This document shows, in pieces, positions 1 through 7,202 of a stretch of DNA of 64,000 nt. The notes under the pieces are model-generated. The model ran no database searches, had not been told where the DNA came from, and saw only the letters and a program-made list of their open reading frames with translations. The DNA comes from Iodobacter sp025352645. GTDB taxonomy: Bacteria; Pseudomonadota; Gammaproteobacteria; Burkholderiales; Chitinibacteraceae. The position numbers and the translations under genes were made by a program. The stretch spans positions 135,341-199,340 of the forward strand of contig NZ_JAWQUO010000003.1 of NCBI RefSeq assembly GCF_033446605.1. The letters are read 5' to 3'. The stretch's first letter is position 1. Each line of letters begins with the position of its first letter.

Positions 1-81
1 AAGATTCCCCCTATTTAGCGCTATTTTTACGGTTTCACCTGAAAGTTACCCCCCTGTTTTTGTGTTGTTTCAGACTCCTAC

Positions 82-636
82 TTAATATTGTTTCGCTAGT
101 TCTGTTAGTTGGTGCTTAATCGAGGCTGTTTTATTTTCAATTTCTAGAGCGGCGGCGTGAGCTTTGTCCAAGCCTGAGATATTAGATGCTACGTTCTCCC
201 CTAGGGCCGTTAAGCGAAGCACGTTCTTAAAGCTTCCCCAAAATATGTTCATCTGGCCGTAGATATGTTCGACATCTTTGCCTATTGATGTTTCATATAG
301 GCCAGCGATGACGCGCAATTCATCAACTTCTTGACACACATTCAAGTATCGTTGGTCGTATTCAAGGTCTTCCATCTTTGCACGCCAAATAATGTCGAGA
401 TTTGTGATGGAAAACTCTCGGCCAATAGCGCTTAACTGTCGATGAGCCGTTGCGAGCCGGTCAAGTGCGAGTGCCCTTTCGCTTTTGATTTCTTCACGTG
501 CATGTCTTTCTGTTTCAAGGGAGTACTGAAACTGTTGATTTCTCCGTTGAGTCCGCGACTGAGCAAACGAAGTCAGTGCGACACCAAATAATACTGATGA
601 AGCGGTAATAATCTGGGTGATGATGGATGTTTCCAT
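82..636 (-). CDS. hypothetical membrane-anchored coiled-coil protein
   Basis: I do not recognise a family. The 184-residue product begins with a hydrophobic stretch (about residues 5-25) that looks like a single membrane anchor or uncleaved signal. A charged, Arg/Glu/Lys-rich region follows (about 28-75) that should form a coiled coil, and the rest is mainly helical. No catalytic motif is visible. The ATG at 636 has no clear Shine-Dalgarno sequence. It is separated from the T6SS module by about 470 bases of repeat-rich, non-coding DNA and shares no obvious operon with it. It may be a small inner-membrane accessory protein; function unknown. Confidence 0.6.
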   Translation of the reverse strand: METSIITQIITASSVLFGVALTSFAQSRTQRRNQQFQYSLETERHAREEIKSERALALDRLATAHRQLSAIGREFSITNLDIIWRAKMEDLEYDQRYLNVCQEVDELRVIAGLYETSIGKDVEHIYGQMNIFWGSFKNVLRLTALGENVASNISGLDKAHAAALEIENKTASIKHQLTELAKQY

Positions 637-797
637 AGATGTATTAGCTGCCTTATTTATTTAATTATTTCTTCTGAGAGGGGGGGCAGGGCGGGGTGAT
701 TATCTGCTACGCGCTGGGGCAATAAATATCTGGGGCAGGGCAAACTTAATTCCTGCTATGTTTCATACCATCAGAGCTGAAGCAAGCGGATTTAACT

Positions 798-889
798 TTA
801 CTCTGACCCCAGTTATTCTGTTACTCTGACCCCAGTTATTCTTATTCTTATTCTTATTCTTTATTCTTAGTCGCTTAGTCGCTTAGTCG
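798..889. repeat. duplicated 22-mer and simple tandem repeats
   Basis: The 22 bases at 798-819, containing CTCTGACCCCAGTTATT, recur exactly at 821-842, one base later. TTATTC is then iterated several times (about 837-868) and CTTAGTCG occurs three times in tandem (866-873, 874-881, 882-889). From memory, the complement GGGGTCAGAGTAA is common near REP-associated tyrosine transposases in proteobacteria, but no transposase is visible here. Confidence 0.7.
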
Positions 890-1000
890 ATATCATCTGA
901 GCTGTGAAAAGGCATTCTTCTTTTTTTTAGTTTTCCCATAACTTAAATTACTGATTGTACCTTTTTCGCATTTTTTTGTTGTTTGTCAGAGAGATCCCTT

Positions 1001-1028
1001 GTAGGGGAGCTGCTTGCTGCTCCCCTAC
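1001..1028. repeat. 10-bp palindromic hairpin
   Basis: GTAGGGGAGC (1001-1010) and GCTCCCCTAC (1019-1028) form a perfect 10-bp stem with an 8-base loop. It lies about 80 bases past the stop of the leftward gene ending at 1111. There is no strong T-run on that side, so it fits a dispersed palindromic repeat (the GTAGGG-type family seen elsewhere in the window) better than a terminator. Confidence 0.6.
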
Positions 1029-1110
1029 AGTATAGACCAGCTATACGACATATGGCTTTGTTTGAGAAAGAGACATAAATAGGAAGGTATTTATTAAAAA
1101 TTCCTATTTT

Positions 1111-1878
1111 TTAAATCACATGCACTTCTTTTCCTGTCGTCTTTTTTAATATGGATGGGTAATAAAAATATATAAGAATTAAGCTTACAATCAATCCATT
1201 AAACATTAATGATAATGGCAGTGAGATTGCGGAAAGAAATATTGAGAAAACACTCAGCCCGGAGCTATTTATAATTATTTTGTGTATGAAAAAAGAAAAT
1301 GGCTGAAGCGGAATTAATATTATCCACAGCATTGGGTGGGGGAAGTAATGACGCTTTAGTTTGTTCTCTATAATGGTTTGATGTATGCCATTTTTGTATA
1401 CAAATATGTTGTCTTCCTCTTTGAATAAAGTTGCTCTTAATTCTGGATCGTAAAATATTTTATGTATATTTTTTGCAGCATATAGCATCCACCAAATATT
1501 AGAACCAATTCCTATAACTAACCCAGTTAATTTTAACTGCCATGACAAAGGGGTGAAGATATAAGGACTTATAACAGAATTAGTGAAAAGGTATGATGCA
1601 GAAAAGAAAACAACGATAGTTGCTCCAGCCCATTTTGTTGTTAGTGGTGTTTTTTTTGAAAAAAATAAATATGTAAGAATTAATAAGCTTATTACTAATA
1701 GGCACACGCCAATTGACCAGTCGTTATTTTCTACTCCAATGTCATCGCTATATAAGGTTGCAGATAAACCTAAACCAATAAGAAAAAAAAGAGTACTTCC
1801 AACTGCCGCTAATTTTATTATAAAATCTACATCGTCAGGACTGTGAAAGTTTTCTTTACTGATTTTTATTTTTGCCAT
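1111..1878 (-). CDS. multi-pass membrane protein, putative T6SS immunity protein (second copy)
   Basis: Product of about 255 residues with four or more hydrophobic segments (two near residues 20-80, others near 90-130 and 180-240), so an inner-membrane protein. It is clearly paralogous to the upstream gene ending at 1898: shared patterns include KKTPLTTKW/KKTSLIQKW, NSVI.PYIF, LFKEEDN/LYKEEDN and IIIENKLKRHY. The ATG at 1878 is chosen because GAGGAG lies upstream at normal spacing and the same ribosome site precedes the paralogue; a longer reading would start in the upstream gene. The gap to that gene is 19 bases, so they should be co-transcribed. Position after a VgrG-linked, probably membrane-active effector suggests an immunity function. 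That is inference; no named family is recognised. Confidence 0.6.
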   Translation of the reverse strand: MAKIKISKENFHSPDDVDFIIKLAAVGSTLFFLIGLGLSATLYSDDIGVENNDWSIGVCLLVISLLILTYLFFSKKTPLTTKWAGATIVVFFSASYLFTNSVISPYIFTPLSWQLKLTGLVIGIGSNIWWMLYAAKNIHKIFYDPELRATLFKEEDNIFVYKNGIHQTIIENKLKRHYFPHPMLWIILIPLQPFSFFIHKIIINSSGLSVFSIFLSAISLPLSLMFNGLIVSLILIYFYYPSILKKTTGKEVHVI

Positions 1879-1897
1879 AAAATGAACTCCTCGTATT

Positions 1898-2662
1898 CTA
1901 AAACTCAATACCAACATATTTTCCAGTTAACTTTCTCAGTTTTAAAGGGTAGTAAAAATATACGAGTACCGTAGTTACAATTAGTCCGTTAAACATTAAA
2001 GAAAGAGGCAGTGCGAGGGCAGAAATAAATACAGTGAAATAATTAATTCCAAGATTGTTGATTATTATTTTATGTATAAAAAATGAAAGAGGTTGTAGCG
2101 GAATAAGAATTACCCAGACAATAGGGTTAGGGAGGTAATGCCGCTTTAATTTATTTTCAATAATAATTTGTTGGATTCCATTTTTGTATATGAATTGGTT
2201 GTCCTCTTCTTTGTACAAAATGGCCGCTAGTGCTGGATTGTAAAATATATTATGAATACTTTTAGCTGTATAAGCAGTCCACCACAAATTAGCACCAATA
2301 CCAATAAATAGCCCTAAAAGCTGAAAATGCCAAGGCATGGAGTTGAAAATATATGGGTTTATTACTGAATTAGTTACTAAATATGACACGGAAAACAGGC
2401 ATATCGTTGTTGATCCACCCCATTTCTGTATTAAAGACGTTTTTTTAGAGAAAAAAAGAAACGTAAGAACGGATAAACAAATGGTCAGAAAAGTAAATCC
2501 AAAAATCCATTTTTTATTGTCGGTAGTAGTATTGTCCCCGTATAGAAAAAAATCTGTACTTATGCCTAAAGAAAAAAACATAAAGGTACCAATACTACAT
2601 ATTTTAATAACAAAGTTAATATCTTCTGGGCCATAAAGGCTAGTTTTTTTTTTGCTTACCAT
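1898..2662 (-). CDS. multi-pass membrane protein, putative T6SS immunity protein (first copy)
   Basis: Product of about 254 residues with several hydrophobic helices, paralogous to the next gene downstream (1111-1878). The ATG at 2662 overlaps the stop of the effector gene (ATGGTAA), and its GAGGAG ribosome site lies inside the effector's last codons, which implies translational coupling. Longer in-frame starts reach further into the effector and lack this site. Tight coupling to the toxin-like gene and a multi-pass membrane topology match known immunity proteins to pore-forming T6SS effectors, which act in the inner membrane. Role inferred from context only. Confidence 0.62.
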   Translation of the reverse strand: MVSKKKTSLYGPEDINFVIKICSIGTFMFFSLGISTDFFLYGDNTTTDNKKWIFGFTFLTICLSVLTFLFFSKKTSLIQKWGGSTTICLFSVSYLVTNSVINPYIFNSMPWHFQLLGLFIGIGANLWWTAYTAKSIHNIFYNPALAAILYKEEDNQFIYKNGIQQIIIENKLKRHYLPNPIVWVILIPLQPLSFFIHKIIINNLGINYFTVFISALALPLSLMFNGLIVTTVLVYFYYPLKLRKLTGKYVGIEF

Positions 2663-4050
2663 AAAACGAACTCCTCGTACTCTTTTTCTGATTTTGTTTT
2701 TAAATAGCTCCATGCCTCGCTTATGGCCGCTCCAGCCATTCTTAATTTTGGGGCTGCATAACCGGAAATCCCATTATTCTCACCATTTAATTTCATGCCT
2801 GCTTTTTTGTCAATAATGTCTAAATTATAATTTATAAAAATTGATGCAAATATTCCAAATGTACCAATCGCTAATATAGGAATAGCCCCCGTTAATAAAA
2901 ATGATAGTAAAAGAACAACTATCGCTGTTATTATCGATGCTAACGCGGCCGCTAATACAGTTTTAATTAAAGATATTATTACATTTGATATGAAATCATA
3001 AGCATCATTTTTCGAGTCCGATTGCCATTCTAAAAATGCAGTTACAGTTGAAAAACATAAGCTGATTAGTGCATTGCTTTTAAATGATCCTTTGATTGTA
3101 TTCCAAGCGGAAGAAAAAGCACTTTTTATGCTTCCAGTCCCTGAAAATATTTGCATTATCTTAGCGTGTGATGAGCCATGTCCACCTTGCTTATAGACGG
3201 GGTTCACTTTGCTATAGCCGGAAAAATATACTTTTATTTTCCCATTTATTTTATGAAATTTAGCCTTTACAAGTCGAGTGCCTTTGGCCGTTTTTGTATC
3301 TACACTATTTCTTAACCATTCCCAGTTATCTGCAACGTAAGCTGTTGTTCCTGCAAGTTGCCCATATAACCAGTTTCTTGTTGCTACTTCATTTATATCT
3401 AAATCAACTAACCCAGTTTTTCCTCCTCCTTTACTAAAGTATTGCAAAATTTTCTCAGGAGCTCCTTCTTCTTTAACTTGAACTACTTGTATAACTGGAT
3501 GAGGCTCTTCAATAAAACTATCTCTAAAGTTTGCAGCTTCTGAGTTCGGGTTAATTGAACTGGAAAATGGAGCTGTTTTCTTAGGTAAAAAATCATCTGA
3601 TGAACTTGATTTGTTTTCCTCTTGGGAAACGTCGTTTTTTAATGAAATTATAAATGGCGCGGGTTTTTCTTTGGGGAGATCTCCATACTTGATTGGGTCT
3701 AATTTTTCTATATTGTATTTCCCAATAATACTATTGCTGGCTTTAAGCACTAAGTGGCCTTTGAAGTCACGTGCCACCCAAAGGTGCAGACGCTCTTCAT
3801 TTTTTAGAGTGACTTTCTTCCCCGCAGTAATTAACTTTTTATCACGAACTGAATAAAAGGGGCTTGCTTCAGATTCTATAGTGTAATTCAATCCCTTAAG
3901 AAGCTTGATGTCTAAAACAACATCACGATGCTTTCTAAGGATAACTTTTATTTTGCTTTTAGAGCGGGTGCATTGTATTGCTTCACCTGGCAAGTCTATA
4001 TTTACACATTGAAATTCATCTTGTTCTTTATTAGAAGACGTTTTTGGCAT
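2656..4050 (-). CDS. putative T6SS membrane-active (pore-forming) effector
   Basis: A 464-residue protein encoded 3 bases after vgrG. The N-terminal half (about 1-140) is beta-rich and hydrophilic. A Ser/Pro-rich linker follows (about 140-190), then a charged middle region. The C-terminal third holds a long hydrophobic segment with small-residue repeats (about 355-415, including LAAALASIITAIVVLL and LTGAIPILAIGTFGIF), enough for a helical hairpin or two to three membrane helices. No nuclease, lipase or peptidoglycan-hydrolase motif is visible. Established T6SS effectors of this layout permeabilise the target inner membrane and are encoded beside multi-pass immunity proteins, as here. DNA is markedly AT-rich compared with the vgrG core, suggesting exchange of the cargo. 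Inference; no exact family is recognised. Confidence 0.55.
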   Translation of the reverse strand: MPKTSSNKEQDEFQCVNIDLPGEAIQCTRSKSKIKVILRKHRDVVLDIKLLKGLNYTIESEASPFYSVRDKKLITAGKKVTLKNEERLHLWVARDFKGHLVLKASNSIIGKYNIEKLDPIKYGDLPKEKPAPFIISLKNDVSQEENKSSSSDDFLPKKTAPFSSSINPNSEAANFRDSFIEEPHPVIQVVQVKEEGAPEKILQYFSKGGGKTGLVDLDINEVATRNWLYGQLAGTTAYVADNWEWLRNSVDTKTAKGTRLVKAKFHKINGKIKVYFSGYSKVNPVYKQGGHGSSHAKIMQIFSGTGSIKSAFSSAWNTIKGSFKSNALISLCFSTVTAFLEWQSDSKNDAYDFISNVIISLIKTVLAAALASIITAIVVLLLSFLLTGAIPILAIGTFGIFASIFINYNLDIIDKKAGMKLNGENNGISGYAAPKLRMAGAAISEAWSYLKTKSEKEYEEFVLW

Positions 4051-4053
4051 TAT

Positions 4054-6870
4054 TTATTTTCCACGACGTTTAGTTTGAGCTGCTTTTAAAACGCCCCATG
4101 GCGCATTTTTGACTGTTGCTTTTCCAGACTCATCAAGCGCTATTTTTTCGTTTTTACCATCACCAAAGATGAGTTTAATTTCTTCACCGGCTGGTACGCT
4201 ATTTCCATCTGCATCTTCGTATAAAATTTCCAAGTCAGATTTCTTATCCAAGTCAGCAAGGTTAAATGGAGCGTTTGGTAAAGTTAGAGATGCAGGCCCA
4301 CCCCAATCATGGCTCCCGCCTTTAATGCTCACTTTCCCCGGTGCATGCAGCTCAATCTTGCCGTCTTTGATACGGATATAAGCACCACCGGCGGTGAGCA
4401 GGATTTCTTGCTTGGCGTTGAACAGGCCCTTGCCTTTGATTGCGGTGAACTTGGCGTTTTTGTCGGCGGTGATCTCGATATCGTCGCTTTGGGCCTGCAT
4501 TTGCAGCTGGCCTTTGGCGGCGATCAGTTTCATGGTGATTTTGTCTTTAATGCCGCCGGTAAACAGGCTGATGTGCGACCCCACGTTGTGTATCCAGCGG
4601 CGGCCGGTGCTTTGGTTACTGTCTCTTTGGGCGATAAGGTCTAAGTTTGTGCCTGCGCTGATGGTCTGGCTTTGCGGGCTGGTGATGGCTACGCCGTCCT
4701 CGCCGTGCAGCAAGATGATCTTTTGCTGACCTGCCTGACCTTGGGATTTACTCTTACCGTCTTTATCGGTATTACTGCCCGCTTCAAAGCTTTTGCTTGC
4801 GTGTACGTGGTGGTGCAAGTGGCCGGTGGTGGCTTTACCACCTGCGCTATTGTCTGGCTTGACGGTTTTATCGCCTTCGCCGGTTTCGATAGTATCAGCG
4901 AGTTGGTTGGTGGCCGTTTCGCCTAGACTTTGGGCCAACGCTAAAGCTGATTCAAGCTGGCTTTGGGCTGGGTTGTAGTCTAGCTGCTTGCCCGAGGCGC
5001 CATTCTTGGCTTCGGTACTGATCAGCAAGCCGCTGGCGCGAATCGCACCTTGTTTGTCGGTGCGTAGCTCAAAGCCTTCGCCGCGTGGCTCACCTTTTCC
5101 GTCGGTGCGCGGGTGGATCAGATAGCCCAGGTTAAGCTGAGTTTTACCGTGCTCGCACGATAACTTGGTGCGGACTTCGCCCTTGGTATCATCAAACAGC
5201 AGCTCGCCGTATTGGCCGCCTTCAAATTCTTTACTCTTGATGCCAGATAGGGTTTTATTGGCGGGCAAGCTGCCTGCACCGCTGAATGTGGGTACAGGTT
5301 GGCTGCCGTTGTGAACCACGGCGGTAACGATGGGCCGGTCGATATCTCCCTCGATAAAATCCACCAGAACTTCTTGGCCGATACGTGGGATAAACTGGTG
5401 GCCAAAGCCTGCACCGGCAGATGGCATGGAAACGCGTATCCAGCAGGAGGATTTATCGTCGAGATTAGCGCCAAACTCGGGATGCTCAGCGGCACGCTGC
5501 CAATGGAGCTGAATTTTTATGCGGCCTTGCTCGTCGGTATGGACTTCTGTATCCGCAGGGCCGACTACGGTAGCTGTTTGTACGCCTAGGCTAGTGGGCT
5601 TGGTAAATTCTTGATTGCCCAGATGGCTAAGCACAGGCTGGCCGCGTCTTTGCGCGGTAAAGTCCGCTTGATAAGGCGCGTTATCTTTGGCTGACGTGGC
5701 AAGCAGGCTAGGGGCAACTAAGCCAAGTTGCTGGGTTAAATCTGCTGGCAAATTATTGTTTGCAGTGAATTTAAGCTCAGTGATGGCAAACTCGCGTTGC
5801 TCTGCGCTATCCCATTCATGCGCGGGGTGATCTTCTAAGCGGAACCATTGCCCTGCTTGTAAGCTGCGTAAAGTGCCAGAGCCAGTAAACGATTTCTTTT
5901 GCCCGTCTAAAGCATCTTGGCGCAGCTTGGCATCGTGGCTGAGCTGGTCTAAATCGCTGGCGTAGTAATGCGTTTGCGGGTCGTAATATTCCAGAGTTGA
6001 TTGGATTTGTTGCCCACCTTCACCTTGGTCGATCGCGCTATCGCTTGAAATGTGGCTGGTACTGCTGGCTTTGTAGTCGAAGCTGGCAAGAGAAACAGAG
6101 CTGCTGCCAATTTGCCTCTGCGTATTCCACGCGGTGAGTGAATCGCTTGCTTCTGTTGCTGATGCACGATGAAAGCGGGCGATGGGCTCTAAAGCTTCGG
6201 GGATGGAGAATACATCATCAAAAATCACGAGCTGCACTTGCGGAGAATCACCCGCCAAATGTTCAAAGCGCCACGATAGACCGCATTCTTTCATTAAGCG
6301 GCATAGAAAGGCGTAGTCGTCTTCGCGATATTGCAGGCAATAAGAGCGGGGCGGGTATTCGCCGGACAATTTGAAATCCAGCGTTTGCACTGAGGCAAAC
6401 ACAGGATTCTTAGCCTGATGTTCGGCCAGTATCTGTTTCACAATATCGACGGCGGATAAATCTTGGAATACCCGCGAAGTACGGCGATATCTAAGCAGGG
6501 CAAAAGGCGGCTCTACCGTCAGTGCGTATTTTGCAAAGCCTCCGTCAGAACCTAAAAGCTTTACCTGACTAACCACCCCGCAACGCTCAATCGCATCACC
6601 ATTGGCGTTTTCTATCGCCAATACCACCGGCAAGCCCAATAGCGATTTGAGTTCTAAAGTACCATCGGGGGAGAGACAGTCAATCTGATAGCAATAAGCC
6701 TGATTGATCCCCTCGCTACCTGTTACTCGCTGGGGCAATAATTGCTGGCCCCATGCTGCCCCGTCGCCTAGCTGAAGAGAAATAAGACGCTGATCTTGAT
6801 TAAAAGCAGCGGCGAAAGAGGCAAGTAGATCAAAGGGCATGTTAAACCAAGGTCTTACGAGGAGGGTCAT
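4054..6870 (-). CDS. vgrG: T6SS spike protein VgrG with C-terminal extension
   Basis: A 938-residue VgrG (gp27/gp5-like spike of the T6SS tail). The gp27-like part occupies about residues 20-400, followed by the gp5 OB fold (around 430-530, with DEQGRIKIQLHW) and a long repetitive DUF2345-type region to about 850. The last 80 residues form an extra domain containing LEILYEDADGNSVPAGEE and ending in a basic tail. It resembles the transthyretin-like adaptor domains that dock effectors onto some VgrGs. The DNA encoding this extension (about 4054-4330) is more AT-rich than the core and resembles the adjacent effector. It is first in a tight leftward module. ATG at 6870 is used; an in-frame ATG at 6840 is possible, and neither has a strong ribosome site. 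Confidence 0.93.
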   Translation of the reverse strand: MTLLVRPWFNMPFDLLASFAAAFNQDQRLISLQLGDGAAWGQQLLPQRVTGSEGINQAYCYQIDCLSPDGTLELKSLLGLPVVLAIENANGDAIERCGVVSQVKLLGSDGGFAKYALTVEPPFALLRYRRTSRVFQDLSAVDIVKQILAEHQAKNPVFASVQTLDFKLSGEYPPRSYCLQYREDDYAFLCRLMKECGLSWRFEHLAGDSPQVQLVIFDDVFSIPEALEPIARFHRASATEASDSLTAWNTQRQIGSSSVSLASFDYKASSTSHISSDSAIDQGEGGQQIQSTLEYYDPQTHYYASDLDQLSHDAKLRQDALDGQKKSFTGSGTLRSLQAGQWFRLEDHPAHEWDSAEQREFAITELKFTANNNLPADLTQQLGLVAPSLLATSAKDNAPYQADFTAQRRGQPVLSHLGNQEFTKPTSLGVQTATVVGPADTEVHTDEQGRIKIQLHWQRAAEHPEFGANLDDKSSCWIRVSMPSAGAGFGHQFIPRIGQEVLVDFIEGDIDRPIVTAVVHNGSQPVPTFSGAGSLPANKTLSGIKSKEFEGGQYGELLFDDTKGEVRTKLSCEHGKTQLNLGYLIHPRTDGKGEPRGEGFELRTDKQGAIRASGLLISTEAKNGASGKQLDYNPAQSQLESALALAQSLGETATNQLADTIETGEGDKTVKPDNSAGGKATTGHLHHHVHASKSFEAGSNTDKDGKSKSQGQAGQQKIILLHGEDGVAITSPQSQTISAGTNLDLIAQRDSNQSTGRRWIHNVGSHISLFTGGIKDKITMKLIAAKGQLQMQAQSDDIEITADKNAKFTAIKGKGLFNAKQEILLTAGGAYIRIKDGKIELHAPGKVSIKGGSHDWGGPASLTLPNAPFNLADLDKKSDLEILYEDADGNSVPAGEEIKLIFGDGKNEKIALDESGKATVKNAPWGVLKAAQTKRRGK

Positions 6871-7202
6871 ATATTACATGAAGCTTTTTCCATGCTGCTG
6901 TAGGTATTTTGTGATTACTGCACAACACCTAAGAATTTTTATGATTGATGTAAGTAATATACACTACCCGCACACGGCTCAATAAAGTGGCAGGGGTTGA
7001 AATTGTTCTAATCCCCTGTTTTTTGCCAATAAAAATGCGGCCTTGTGAGCCGCATTTTTCCTAGAAAACATTAGAACATTGATTGCATCATGGTAATGAA
7101 ATTATATGGTTAAAAGGCATTCTTTCGCCATATTTGCTGCTGAAGCCTTTTTTCATATTAAAAAAATTGGGCTATGGTTTGCATTTTGATACGCTTAGTT
7201 GT
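6871..7202. other. intergenic region between mgtA and vgrG
   Basis: No supported gene. It contains the hairpin at 7031-7059, a likely mgtA terminator. A weaker 6-bp hairpin (6991-6996 with 7013-7018) is followed by a T-run on the plus strand. The remainder must hold the vgrG promoter, which I cannot place with confidence. Confidence 0.5.
7031..7059 (-). terminator. probable terminator downstream of mgtA
   Basis: AAAAATGCGGC (7031-7041) pairs with GCCGCATTTTT (7049-7059) around a 7-base loop. A/T flanks on both sides allow function in either direction. It is about 145 bases beyond the mgtA stop and upstream of vgrG. Confidence 0.7.

Larger units (their letters stand above)
637..1110. other. 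repeat-rich intergenic region
   Basis: No credible gene is seen on either strand. The stretch holds a duplicated 22-base unit (798-819 and 821-842), a run of TTATTC repeats, three perfect copies of CTTAGTCG, and a 10-bp hairpin at 1001-1028. This composition is typical of an accessory-region boundary. Confidence 0.6.

Noticed and set aside
1583..1846. Small rightward ORF opposite the immunity-like gene (also at 2337-2636)
   Set aside because: Both occur at the same relative place in the two paralogues, as expected for shadow frames of AT-rich membrane genes, and they have no ribosome site.
4109..4978. Several rightward ORFs opposite vgrG (up to 111 codons)
   Set aside because: They are antisense to a well-supported VgrG coding sequence, lack ribosome sites and have low-complexity products.
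6991..7024. Rightward terminator-like hairpin with T-run
   Set aside because: No rightward gene lies upstream, and the stem is only 6 bp, so it is probably chance.
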